Shown in pieces: positions 24,062 through 31,837 of a DNA stretch of 33,229 nt. The position numbers and the translations under genes were made by a program. The notes under the pieces are model-generated. The model saw only the letters and a list, made by a program, of their open reading frames with translations, searched no databases and was not told the origin of the DNA. Each line of letters opens with the position of its first letter. The stretch's first letter is position 1. This DNA is from Rhizobiales bacterium 32-66-11 (lineage in GTDB: Bacteria; Pseudomonadota; Alphaproteobacteria; Rhizobiales; Xanthobacteraceae), in NCBI GenBank assembly GCA_002304505.1, contig NCEH01000134.1:1-33229 (forward strand), read 5' to 3'.

Positions 24062-25243
24062 TCAGGCCTTGGCGGCCTCCACCTGGAGGCGCTTCAGCCA
24101 GCGCTTGGCCTGGGCGCGCACCCGGCTCGGCGCGGTGCCGCCGTAGGATACGCGGCTCTGCACGGAACGGGTCACGGACAATACGCTGAACACATCCTGC
24201 GTGATGCGCTCATCCACGCTGCGCATATCCTCTAGCGACAGCCGGTGCAGGCCGATGCCGCGATCGGACGCCAGCGCGACAATGCGCCCGGTCACATGGT
24301 GTGCCTCGCGGAACGGCATTCCAGCCGCGCGCACCAGCCAGTCGGCGAGATCGGTGGCGGTGGAATAGCCCTGCCCGGCGGCGGTCTTCATGCGCGCCGT
24401 GTCGGGCTCGATGTCGCGCACCATGCCGGCGGTGGCGGCGATCACCAGGGACAGGGCCGAGAAGGCGTCGAAGGCGCCTTCCTTGTCTTCCTGCATGTCC
24501 TTGGCATAAGCGAGCGGCAGGCCCTTCATCACCACCAGCAGGCCGGTCAGCGCGCCGATGATGCGGCCCGCCTTGGCGCGCACCAGTTCTGCGGCGTCCG
24601 GATTGCGCTTCTGCGGCATGATGGAGGAGCCGGTGGTGAATTTGTCCGACAACTTGATCAGCGAAAAGGCCGGCGAGGTCCAGATCACCACCTCTTCCGC
24701 GAAGCGCGAGAGATGCACGGCGCAGATGGCGGCGGCGGAGAGCGTCTCCAGCACGAAATCGCGGTCCGACACCGCGTCCAGCGAATTCGCCGTCGGCCGG
24801 TCGAAGCCGAGCGCCTTGGCGGTCATGTCCCGGTCGATGGGAAAGGACGTGCCGGCCAGCGCCGCCGAGCCGAGCGGGCATTCGTTCAGCCGCGCGCGGG
24901 CATCGCGCAACCGGCCGCGATCGCGCGCCAGCATTTCCACATAGGCCATCAGATGATGGCCGTAGGTGACCGGCTGGGCGGTCTGCAGATGGGTGAAGCC
25001 GGGCATGACGGTGGCGGCATGGGCCAGCGCCTTTTCCGACAGCGCCGTGTCTAGACCGTCCTGGATCTTCTCGACATCCTCGCCCGCGACGATGCCCTGC
25101 GTCGCCAGCATGGCGGCGTGGGCCTTGGAACCGGCGATATCCTGGGCGAAAAGACGCTGGTCGAAGCCGATGGAGGCGTTGATCTCCTCCATGATCGCAT
25201 CGGGGCCCGTGGAGAATCGCCCGCCCCACATCTTGTTGCTCAT
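24062..25243 (-). pseudogene. argH: Argininosuccinate lyase ArgH with in-frame internal deletion of about 70 residues
   Basis: ArgH is the last enzyme of arginine synthesis, splitting argininosuccinate into arginine and fumarate as a tetramer. Both ends are normal: it begins MSNKMWGGRFSTGPDAIMEE and retains PGFTHLQTAQPV with the catalytic His (about 81-92) and the signature GSSIMPQKRNP (205-215). The protein is only 393 aa against the usual 460-470. GLDTAL (63-68) runs directly into SEKALAHA, at about 25031-25048. Missing is the whole block that normally holds EIESG, MNVESRL and the substrate-binding HTARSRNDQ. The frame is kept and no stop intervenes, but activity is very unlikely. GGAG lies seven bases before ATG 25243. 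The start is 15 bp from that of divergent tlpA. Confidence 0.88.
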
Positions 25244-25258
25244 GACGGATCTCCGCTG

Positions 25259-26032
25259 ATGACCGAGCCGACCTTGCCGCCCTCGCCCCCGGACCACCGC
25301 GCCGCGCCTGCCCGTGGCGGCAAAGGGCGCATGCTGGCTGTGGTGGCAGGAGCGGCACTCGCTGGCGCCGTGGCCGGCGCGCTCGCCCTATACGGGATGA
25401 ATGCCCTTCCCGGCAATGCACCCACGCTCACGGCCGCTTCATCGCCGACCAATTCACAAGCCGCCGCGGTGCCCGAGAGCAGCGGTTCGGCCCGCGATCC
25501 CGCCTGCGCCCCGGCGGTGGAGGCGGCGAAGCGCCTTGCGCCGCTGGCCAAGGGCGAAATCGCCGCCTTTACGCTGGCCACCGAGCCGCGCCGCCTGCCG
25601 CCGCTCTCCTTCGCCGACGGCACTGGCGCGCCGAAGACCCTGGCGGATTTCAAGGGCAAGACGCTGCTGGTCAATCTGTGGGCCACCTGGTGCGTGCCCT
25701 GCCGCAAGGAAATGCCGGCCCTCGACCGGCTGGAGCAGACCCTGGGCGGGGCGAAATTCCAGGTGGTGGCGATCAATCTCGACACCCGCGACGCGGAAAA
25801 GCCGAAGGCGTTCCTGAAGGAGATCGGCATCTCCAACCTCGCCTTCTACGCCGATAGCGGCACCAAGACCTTCCAGGCCCTGCGCGCGGTGGGGCGCGGC
25901 TTCGGCCTGCCCACCACCTTGCTGGTGGACGACCAGGGCTGCGAGCTCGGCTATCTCGCCGGCCCGGCCGAATGGGGCGGCGAGGATGCTCGGCAGCTCA
26001 TCAAGAGCGCGCTCGGCGACGGGCAGGGGTGA
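25259..26032 (+). CDS. tlpA: Membrane-anchored periplasmic thiol-disulfide reductase TlpA
   Basis: In Bradyrhizobium, TlpA reduces ScoI and CoxB for CuA centre assembly of aa3 cytochrome oxidase. The 257-aa protein has a short cytoplasmic N-terminus, one membrane anchor (about 25-46) and a thioredoxin-like domain with WCVPC (C145, C148). A second conserved cysteine pair, at residue 83 (DPACAPAVEAAKRLAPLAKG) and in DDQGCELGYLAGPAEW, is typical of true TlpA and forms a structural disulfide. The divergent arrangement with argH is as in Bradyrhizobium. No good ribosome binding site precedes ATG 25259, and its promoter must lie inside argH because only 15 bp separate the start codons. It is convergent with the hydrolase gene, with 48 bp between them. 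Confidence 0.92.
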   Translation: MTEPTLPPSPPDHRAAPARGGKGRMLAVVAGAALAGAVAGALALYGMNALPGNAPTLTAASSPTNSQAAAVPESSGSARDPACAPAVEAAKRLAPLAKGEIAAFTLATEPRRLPPLSFADGTGAPKTLADFKGKTLLVNLWATWCVPCRKEMPALDRLEQTLGGAKFQVVAINLDTRDAEKPKAFLKEIGISNLAFYADSGTKTFQALRAVGRGFGLPTTLLVDDQGCELGYLAGPAEWGGEDARQLIKSALGDGQG

Positions 26033-26080
26033 GGTTATCGGGAAGACGGAGCGAAACACGCGGGCGAGGGGATTGCGGGT

Positions 26081-27289
26081 TCAAACCCCCAGCAACAGCT
26101 TCATCGCCCGCACGCCGATGGGGGTCGCGGACGGGCCGTTGCACAGCACGAACACCCCTTCGCCCGAGGGCTTGCCGCTGCCCTGCCAGGCGGAAAAGCC
26201 GATCCAGGAGGTGAAGCCCGCCACCCCGCCGTTCTTGTTGAGCACCGTGACGCGCCCGCGCGGCGTGTCGACATTGGCGCGGAACCAGCCATAGGCGGTG
26301 CGTGGCGCCCTGCCGCCGGCGCAGGCGGGCGCAAAGACATCGGCGCCCTGCTGATAGGCCAGCGCCGGATCGGCAAGCCCACCCTCCGCAAGGCCCATGT
26401 TGAGCCGCAGATAGGCCAGCATATCCGCCCCGGTGCTGACGATGCCGCCGGCGCCCACCGCCAGCGCATGGGTCGGCCGATAGGAGGCGTCGCGCGGCAG
26501 GGGCTGCCATTGCTTGGTATGGCCGAGCGGCAAACGCGCCTTCATGCCGGGCCGGAACCAGCCCGTGTCGCCGGCGCCGAAGCTCGCGCAATAGTCGCCG
26601 AGGCGGCGGTCGTAGCGCTCGGCGAAGCAGTCCGCATCGGCGCCCGCGATCCCCGTTCCGGCCATGGCGAGCAGCGCCCAGCCGAGGTTCGAATAGGCAT
26701 AGCAGGCGCCCTGCTCCATGGGCGGATTATAGGTGGAGAGGAAGTCGAACAGGGTCTGGAAGCCGGCCATGGTGCGCGGCGGATAGGCGCCGCCTTGATT
26801 GTCTTGCGGCAGGCCGGGACGATAGGTGGCGAGATTGACGAGGCGCAGCCCCTCCACCGGCGGCGACAGGCGCGCGCTGCCGCCGAGCCAGGTGCCGAGC
26901 GTGCCTTCGAACGGGCCATGCCGCTTGTAGTGCACGCTGGAGGTGAAGACCTTCGAGATCGAACCGATCTCGAACGGCGTCTTCGCGTCGAGGGCGAGCG
27001 GCGCGCCGAGGGGATTGGTGAGGTCGGCCCCGCCGGCGAACAACAGGAGGCCCGCGCCGTCCGGTCCCACCACGCCCAGCACCAGGGCAAGCCGCGCCGC
27101 GCGCACCGCCCGCGCCCGGGCGCATTCCGCATCGATCAGGGCCTGGAACGGGGCCGTGCCGCCGGCAAGGGCTGAGGTCGCAAGCGAGGGGGCGCCGACG
27201 GCCTGCGCGCGGGCGCCGCGCCCTGCGAGGGGGGATGCGAGCCCGCCCATCGCCAGCCCGCCCAGGACCATCGCGCGCCGTGTCAGCAT
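26081..27289 (-). CDS. Exported serine hydrolase of the beta-lactamase (class C/penicillin-binding) family
   Basis: The 402-aa protein has the AmpC-like fold motifs SISK at 110-113 (catalytic S110 and K113), Y199-S-N201 (YxN) and a KNGG element near the C-terminus in place of KTG. The N-terminus MLTRRAMVLGGLAMGGLASPLAGRGARA looks like a Tat signal with twin Arg and an AxA-type cleavage site near residue 30, so it is probably periplasmic. The stretch LVNLATYRPGLPQDNQGG differs from the LATHTSGLP of classical AmpC. This places it in a side branch that may be a D-peptidase, esterase or cephalosporinase. Sequence alone does not show antibiotic hydrolysis, and no ampR-like regulator is adjacent. 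It is the same direction as the etf-hbd group but follows a likely terminator. Confidence 0.8.
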   Translation of the reverse strand: MLTRRAMVLGGLAMGGLASPLAGRGARAQAVGAPSLATSALAGGTAPFQALIDAECARARAVRAARLALVLGVVGPDGAGLLLFAGGADLTNPLGAPLALDAKTPFEIGSISKVFTSSVHYKRHGPFEGTLGTWLGGSARLSPPVEGLRLVNLATYRPGLPQDNQGGAYPPRTMAGFQTLFDFLSTYNPPMEQGACYAYSNLGWALLAMAGTGIAGADADCFAERYDRRLGDYCASFGAGDTGWFRPGMKARLPLGHTKQWQPLPRDASYRPTHALAVGAGGIVSTGADMLAYLRLNMGLAEGGLADPALAYQQGADVFAPACAGGRAPRTAYGWFRANVDTPRGRVTVLNKNGGVAGFTSWIGFSAWQGSGKPSGEGVFVLCNGPSATPIGVRAMKLLLGV

Positions 27290-27390
27290 TCGCCGCTCCC
27301 CCGACCTTCCCGCCCAGGCAAGGCCCGGTTTGCGGCGAGATCAGGGACGGCGGGAGCTGTACACGCAATCGGGAACGGCGCGAACCGGGT

Positions 27391-27414
27391 CCCCCAGCGG
27401 CAGCGCCGCGGGGG
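27391..27414 (-). terminator. Hairpin after the etfB-etfA-hbd operon
   Basis: CCCCC-A-GCGGC, a three-base loop AGC, then GCCGC-GGGGG form a 10-bp GC-rich stem with one bulge, seven bases past the hbd stop on the minus strand. No T-run follows. Position and strength suggest transcription termination before the hydrolase gene. Confidence 0.5.
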
Positions 27415-27420
27415 TCGGAC

Positions 27421-28302
27421 TCAGCGGGTGGGAACCGGCTTCTCGCCGCGATAATCGTAGAAGCCGCGCTGGGTCTTGCGGCCGAGCCAGCCGGCTTCGA
27501 CGTACTTCACCAGCAGCGGACACGGACGATATTTGCTGTCGGCGAGCCCCTCGTGCAGCACCTGCATGATGGCGAGGCAGGTGTCGAGGCCGATGAAATC
27601 CGCCAGCTGCAGCGGGCCCATGGGATGGTTGGCGCCGAGCTTCATGGCCCGGTCGATGGCATCCACGGAGCCGACGCCCTCATAGAGCGTGTAGATGGCT
27701 TCGTTGATCATGGGCAGCAGGATGCGGTTGACGATGAAGGCGGGGAAATCCTCCGCCACCGCATAGGTCTTGTGCAGCCGGGTCACGAACTGCTTGGCGC
27801 TCTCGAAGGTGTCGTCGTCGGTGGCGATGCCCCGCACCAGTTCCACCAGCTCCATCAACGGCACCGGATTCATGAAATGAATGCCGATGAAGCGCTCCGG
27901 CCGGTCGGTGGAGGCGGCGAGGCGGGTGATGGAGATGGACGAGGTGTTGGACGAGATCAGCGCGTCCGGCCGCAGCACCGGGCAGAGATCGGCGAGGATC
28001 TTGCGCTTCACGTCCTCGCGCTCGGTGGCCGATTCGATCACGAGGTCGCATTCGGCGAGCCCGTCCATGGTGGGCGCGCCGACGATGCGCTGAAGCGCGT
28101 CCTGGCGGGCCTGCTCGGTCACGGTGCCCTTGGAGACCTGCTTGGCCATATTGCCGTTGATCGTGGCAAGGCCGGAGCGGATGCGGTCCGGATCGGCATC
28201 GCTCAGCGCCACGTCATAGCCCGCGAGCGCGCAGACATGGGCGATGCCGTTGCCCATCTGGCCGGCGCCGATGATCCCGACCTTCTTGATCTCGAGCGGC
28301 AT
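27421..28302 (-). CDS. 3-hydroxybutyryl-CoA dehydrogenase
   Basis: This is a cytoplasmic NAD(P)-dependent dehydrogenase interconverting acetoacetyl-CoA and 3-hydroxybutyryl-CoA, used in butyrate/PHB metabolism and beta-oxidation. The 293-aa protein begins MPLEIKKVGIIGAGQMGNGIAHV, a Rossmann GxGxxG, and contains SNTSSISIT, GIHFMNPVPLMELVE with the catalytic His-Glu pair, FIVNRILLPMINEA and the C-terminal domain NHPMGPLQLADFIGLD, all in normal positions. ATG 28302 is chosen by homology, and the longer frame to 28377 lacks support. It follows etfA by 114 bp and is probably in the same transcript. The pairing with ETF fits acyl-CoA oxidation. Symbols hbd, paaH and hbdA are all used for this family. 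Confidence 0.92.
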   Translation of the reverse strand: MPLEIKKVGIIGAGQMGNGIAHVCALAGYDVALSDADPDRIRSGLATINGNMAKQVSKGTVTEQARQDALQRIVGAPTMDGLAECDLVIESATEREDVKRKILADLCPVLRPDALISSNTSSISITRLAASTDRPERFIGIHFMNPVPLMELVELVRGIATDDDTFESAKQFVTRLHKTYAVAEDFPAFIVNRILLPMINEAIYTLYEGVGSVDAIDRAMKLGANHPMGPLQLADFIGLDTCLAIMQVLHEGLADSKYRPCPLLVKYVEAGWLGRKTQRGFYDYRGEKPVPTR

Positions 28303-28386
28303 GGTGCTCTCGTCTTTCCGATATTGGGGGCCGGGATGGCCCCGGTCGGCGCCGAGCCGGATGGACCGGCGCCGCATGGAGATGTC

Positions 28387-28410
28387 GCCCGGCTTCGATG
28401 GGCGCCGGGC
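28387..28410. repeat. Inverted repeat in the etfA-hbd gap
   Basis: GCCCGGC (28387-28393) and GCCGGGC (28404-28410) can pair around a ten-base loop, just beyond the etfA stop. A further GGGGCC/GGCCCC stem and two CGGCGCCG palindromes lie in the same 114-bp gap. They could tune downstream hbd expression or protect the etf transcript, but function is unproven. Confidence 0.45.
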
Positions 28411-28416
28411 GGGCCC

Positions 28417-29361
28417 TCAGCCCTTCGCCTTGACGATCGCCGCCTGCAACTCGGGCACGATGGAGAACAGATCGCCCACCAGGCCGTAGTCCGCAACCTG
28501 GAAAATAGGCGCTTCCTCGTCCTTGTTGATGGCCACGATGATCTTGGAATCCTTCATGCCCGCCAAGTGCTGAATCGCACCCGAGATGCCCACCGCCACA
28601 TAAAGCTCGGGCGCCACCACCTTGCCGGTCTGGCCGACCTGCCAGTCGTTCGGGGCATAGCCGGCGTCCACGGCGGCGCGCGAGGCGCCGACCGCCGCGC
28701 CTAGCGCGTCGGCCAGCGGCTCGATCACCTCGGCGAACTTCTCCTTGGAGCCGACAGCGCGGCCGCCGGAGACGATGATCTTCGCCGCCGTCAGCTCGGG
28801 ACGGTCGGAGGCGGCGATGCTCTCGTCCACGAACGAAGACACGCCCGGATTTTCCGCCGCGCCGATGCTCTCGACGCTCGCCGAGCCGCCCTCGGCCGTG
28901 GCGCCGAACGAGGCGGTGCGCACGGTGATGACCTTCTTCGCGTCGGTCGCCTGCACGGTCTGGATGGCGTTGCCGGCATAGATCGGCCGCTCGAACGTGT
29001 CGGGCGAAACCACCTTCACGATGTCCGACACCTGCATCACGTCCAGCAGAGCGGCGACGCGCGGCAGCACGTTCTTCGCCACCGAGGTGGAGGGGCCGAC
29101 GATCGCGTCATAGCCCGGCGCGAGCGAAACGATCAGCGCCGCCAGCGGCTCGGCGAGGCGGTGCGCATAGGTTTCGCCCTCGGCGAGCAGCACCTTTTCC
29201 ACGCCCGAAAGCTTGGCGGCGGCCTCTGCCACCGCGGCGGCGTTCTGTCCGGCCACCAGGATATGCACCGGGCCACCCAGAGCGGCCGCGGCGGTCAGGG
29301 CCTTGGCGGTGGCGCCGTTGAGAACCGAATTGTCGTGTTCGGCGAGCAGCAAAGTCGTCAT
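28417..29361 (-). CDS. etfA: Electron transfer flavoprotein alpha subunit
   Basis: EtfA forms the FAD-binding heterodimer with EtfB that passes electrons from acyl-CoA dehydrogenases to ETF-quinone oxidoreductase. The 314-aa protein shows the C-terminal FAD domain VGQTGKVVAPELYVAVGISG, IQHLAGMKDSKIIVAINKD and EEAPIFQVADYG, all diagnostic. The start codon shares one base with the etfB stop (TGATG), so translation is coupled. It is intact and of usual length. This looks like the housekeeping (beta-oxidation) type rather than FixB, despite the nearby fix regulatory genes. Confidence 0.95.
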   Translation of the reverse strand: MTTLLLAEHDNSVLNGATAKALTAAAALGGPVHILVAGQNAAAVAEAAAKLSGVEKVLLAEGETYAHRLAEPLAALIVSLAPGYDAIVGPSTSVAKNVLPRVAALLDVMQVSDIVKVVSPDTFERPIYAGNAIQTVQATDAKKVITVRTASFGATAEGGSASVESIGAAENPGVSSFVDESIAASDRPELTAAKIIVSGGRAVGSKEKFAEVIEPLADALGAAVGASRAAVDAGYAPNDWQVGQTGKVVAPELYVAVGISGAIQHLAGMKDSKIIVAINKDEEAPIFQVADYGLVGDLFSIVPELQAAIVKAKG

Positions 29362-30110
29362 CAGATCACCCCCGCCTCATCCTTGAGCTTCGCCACCAGC
29401 TCGGCCACCGAACCCACCTTCACCCCGGCCTTGCGGCCCGCCGGCTCGGCGGTGTTCAGCACCTTCAGGCGCGGCGCCACGTCCACGCCATAGGCGTCGG
29501 GCGTCTTCTCGTCGATGGGCTTCTTCTTCGCCTTCATGATGTTGGGCAGCGAGGCATAGCGCGGCTCGTTCAGCCGCAGGTCGGTGGTCACGATCGCCGG
29601 CAGGGAGAGCTTCACGGTCTGAAGGCCGCCGTCGATCTCGCGCGTGACCAAGGCCGCGCCCTCTTCCAGCACCACCTTGGAGGCGAACGTGCCCTGGCCC
29701 CAGCCGAGCAGCGCCGCCAGCATCTGGCCGGTCTGGTTCGAATCGTCGTCGATCGCCTGCTTGCCGAGGATCACGAGCTGCGGGGCTTCCTCGCCCACCA
29801 CGCCCTTGAGGATCTTGGCGACCGCGAGCGGCTCCACGATGCCGTCCACCTTCACCAGGATGCCGCGATCGGCGCCCATGGCGAGCGCGGTGCGCAGGGT
29901 TTCGGTGGCCTGCGCCGGGCCGATGGAAACCACCACCACCTCGGTCGCCTTGCCCGCTTCCTTGAGGCGCAGGGCTTCTTCCACCGCGATCTCGTCGAAC
30001 GGGTTCATGGACATCTTGACGTTGGCCAGTTCCACACCGGACCCGTCCGCCTTCACACGGACCTTCACGTTGTAGTCCACCACCCGCTTGACAGGCACCA
30101 GGATCTTCAT
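29361..30110 (-). CDS. etfB: Electron transfer flavoprotein beta subunit
   Basis: EtfB is the AMP-binding partner of EtfA. The 249-aa protein begins MKILVPVKRVVDYNVKVRV and carries KMSMNPFDEIAVEEALRLKE, AVAKILKGVVGEE, LGKQAIDDDSNQTGQMLAALLGW and LRLNEPRYASLPNIMKAKKK, the EtfB signature region. ATG 30110 has GGGAGGAG nine bases upstream, and the frame extension to 30200 is not supported. It is the first gene of the etfB-etfA-hbd operon and has a good sigma-70 type promoter about 100 bases upstream. Confidence 0.95.
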   Translation of the reverse strand: MKILVPVKRVVDYNVKVRVKADGSGVELANVKMSMNPFDEIAVEEALRLKEAGKATEVVVVSIGPAQATETLRTALAMGADRGILVKVDGIVEPLAVAKILKGVVGEEAPQLVILGKQAIDDDSNQTGQMLAALLGWGQGTFASKVVLEEGAALVTREIDGGLQTVKLSLPAIVTTDLRLNEPRYASLPNIMKAKKKPIDEKTPDAYGVDVAPRLKVLNTAEPAGRKAGVKVGSVAELVAKLKDEAGVI

Positions 30111-30214
30111 TGTTGAGCGCTCCTCCCGACCCACTTTAAGTGCGGCTGCGGAAAAACTCCCGCGCCGGAGCCATGCGCCGCAAACCACGCAGCGCAGCAA
30201 ACCTTGGGGCGGGC

Positions 30215-30243
30215 AACCTAGAAGTGGCCCGAAACCCTGTCAA
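30215..30243 (-). promoter_or_regulatory. Sigma-70 type promoter of etfB
   Basis: On the minus strand a perfect -35, TTGACA (30243-30238), is followed after exactly 17 bases by TAGGTT (30220-30215). Transcription would start near 30208, giving a leader of about 98 bases before etfB. This is the clearest housekeeping promoter in the window. Confidence 0.62.
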
Positions 30244-30285
30244 CGCGGAAGCTGGCGCGGGTTTATACCGCTCCGCGCACCGCCC

Positions 30286-31827
30286 TCATTTCTCCCGGAA
30301 CGACCGCGTCAGGGCATCGGTGAGGGGGCGCGTCAAATAGCTCATGACGCTGCGTTCCCCGGTGTTGAAAACCACTTCCGCCGGCATGCCGGGGCGCAGG
30401 CGCGCCTTCATGTCATCGGGAATATCCGTGCTCGCCACCGCCACCACCGCCTGGAAATAGGGCTGGTGGGTGGTCTCGTCGATGAGCCGGTCGGGCGAGA
30501 CCGTGCGCAGTTCGCCGAGGATCAGCGGCGTGGTGCGCGAATGGAAGGCGGGGAAGCGCACCTCCACGCCCGTGACGCCGCCGTGCAGGCGGTCGATATC
30601 GGTGGTCGGCACCTGGGCATCGACGATCAGGTCGTCGTTCTGCGGCACGATCTCCAGCATGGTATCGCCGGGCCGCACCACCGCGCCGACGGTATAGATC
30701 TTCTGATTGATGTTCTGCACGATGCCGGAGCGCGGCGCGCGGATGTCGATGCGGCTCAGCACGTTCCGGGAGACGTTCAGCTTCTCGCGCAGGTCCGCGA
30801 TCTTCTGTCGCGTCTCGACGATCTGCCCGGCCACCTCTTCCTGCTGCTTCTGATCCAATTGCTGGATCTGCATCTTCATTTCGCTGATGGTGTTGGCCGC
30901 CTTCGCCGCATCGGCCATGTTACGGCCCACCGTGCCCTGGAGCCGCGCCTTCTCGCGCTGGAGCTGGGCGACCCGCGGCTTGGAGACCAGCCCCTTGTCG
31001 TTGAGCTGCTGCACGCCGGCCAGTTCGTCGTCGATATAGAACAATTGCTGGTCGGCGGAGGCGCGCTCGCGGGCGAGCCCGTCGATCTCCGTCTGGCCCT
31101 GGACGATCCGGCTGTTGAGGATGGCCGTCTGCCCCTCCAGCGAGGCCTTGCGGTCGCGGAACTGGATCACCTGGTCGGCGAGGATGGACTTGACCGCCGG
31201 ATCTTCCGCGCGGGCCAGGAGCTCGGGCGGGAAGGTGACGGCGCCCGCGTGCTCGCGCTCGGCGGTGAGCCGGGCGTCGGTGGCCAGCAGCGTGTCGAGC
31301 TGGCCGCGCAGGGAATCGTAATTGGATTGCGAACTGGTGGGATCGAGGCGGAACAGCAGCGCGCCGCGCTCCACGCTCTGCCCGTCCTTGACGTGGATCT
31401 CGGCGACGATGCCGCCCTCCAGATGCTGCACGACCTGGCGCTTGCTCTCCACCGACACCACGCCCGAGGCGATCACCGCGCTGTCGATATTGGCGAACGC
31501 GGCCCAGCCGCCGAACACGCCGAAGGTGAGGAAGATCACGCCGTAGCCCATGGTCGCCACGCGGCGGAAATCGCTGGAGGCCACGGGCGCCTTCATGCCG
31601 TTGTCCGCGTCGGCGATCTCCGGTGCCGGGGGCGGCACGATCACGTCGCGCACGAACCGCACGCTGGCGTCCCGCGCGGCGGCGAGGCGCGCCAGCGCGG
31701 TCTGGCCGATCGGGCTTTGGCCGAGGGGACTTTGGCCGATCCACCGGAGCGCCGCGCCGGAGCGCGCGCGGGCGGTGCTGGCGGCGTCTCTCAGGGCCTC
31801 GATGGGGCGCTCAGGACCAATGGACAT
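30286..31827 (-). CDS. Type I secretion periplasmic adaptor (HlyD/PrtE family)
   Basis: This is a membrane fusion protein linking an inner-membrane ABC exporter to a TolC-like outer-membrane channel. The 513-aa protein has a cytoplasmic N-terminus with a small repeat (GQSPLGQSPIGQTAL at about 31-45), one membrane segment (about 93-115, VIFLTFGVFGGWAAFA), a barrel-sandwich lipoyl-like half (VVQHLEGGIVAEIHVKDGQSVERG), a long coiled-coil hairpin (about 190-370), and the second half ending RLRPGMPAEVVFNTGERSVMSYLTRPL, the HlyD signature region. GGGGA lies five bases before ATG 31827. It starts 10 bases after the ABC ATPase gene, which carries a nonsense codon, so the export system may be non-functional even though this gene is intact. 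No substrate gene is in view. Confidence 0.9.
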   Translation of the reverse strand: MSIGPERPIEALRDAASTARARSGAALRWIGQSPLGQSPIGQTALARLAAARDASVRFVRDVIVPPPAPEIADADNGMKAPVASSDFRRVATMGYGVIFLTFGVFGGWAAFANIDSAVIASGVVSVESKRQVVQHLEGGIVAEIHVKDGQSVERGALLFRLDPTSSQSNYDSLRGQLDTLLATDARLTAEREHAGAVTFPPELLARAEDPAVKSILADQVIQFRDRKASLEGQTAILNSRIVQGQTEIDGLARERASADQQLFYIDDELAGVQQLNDKGLVSKPRVAQLQREKARLQGTVGRNMADAAKAANTISEMKMQIQQLDQKQQEEVAGQIVETRQKIADLREKLNVSRNVLSRIDIRAPRSGIVQNINQKIYTVGAVVRPGDTMLEIVPQNDDLIVDAQVPTTDIDRLHGGVTGVEVRFPAFHSRTTPLILGELRTVSPDRLIDETTHQPYFQAVVAVASTDIPDDMKARLRPGMPAEVVFNTGERSVMSYLTRPLTDALTRSFREK

Positions 31828-31837
31828 CTGCTTCCCC

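Noticed and set aside
25036..25052. TCTAGA at the argH deletion junction as a sign of laboratory engineering
   Set aside because: The same hexamer occurs within intact bluB (near 23427), so it is not specific to the junction, and no vector-like sequence is seen.
26060..26095. GGGTTCAAACCC looks like a tRNA T-arm
   Set aside because: No acceptor, D or anticodon arms surround it. The bases are the stop and last codons of the minus-strand hydrolase gene.
28417..30110. etfB/etfA considered as fixA/fixB of a nitrogen-fixation operon
   Set aside because: Sequence features and pairing with 3-hydroxybutyryl-CoA dehydrogenase indicate the housekeeping ETF. No fixC, fixX or nif genes are present.
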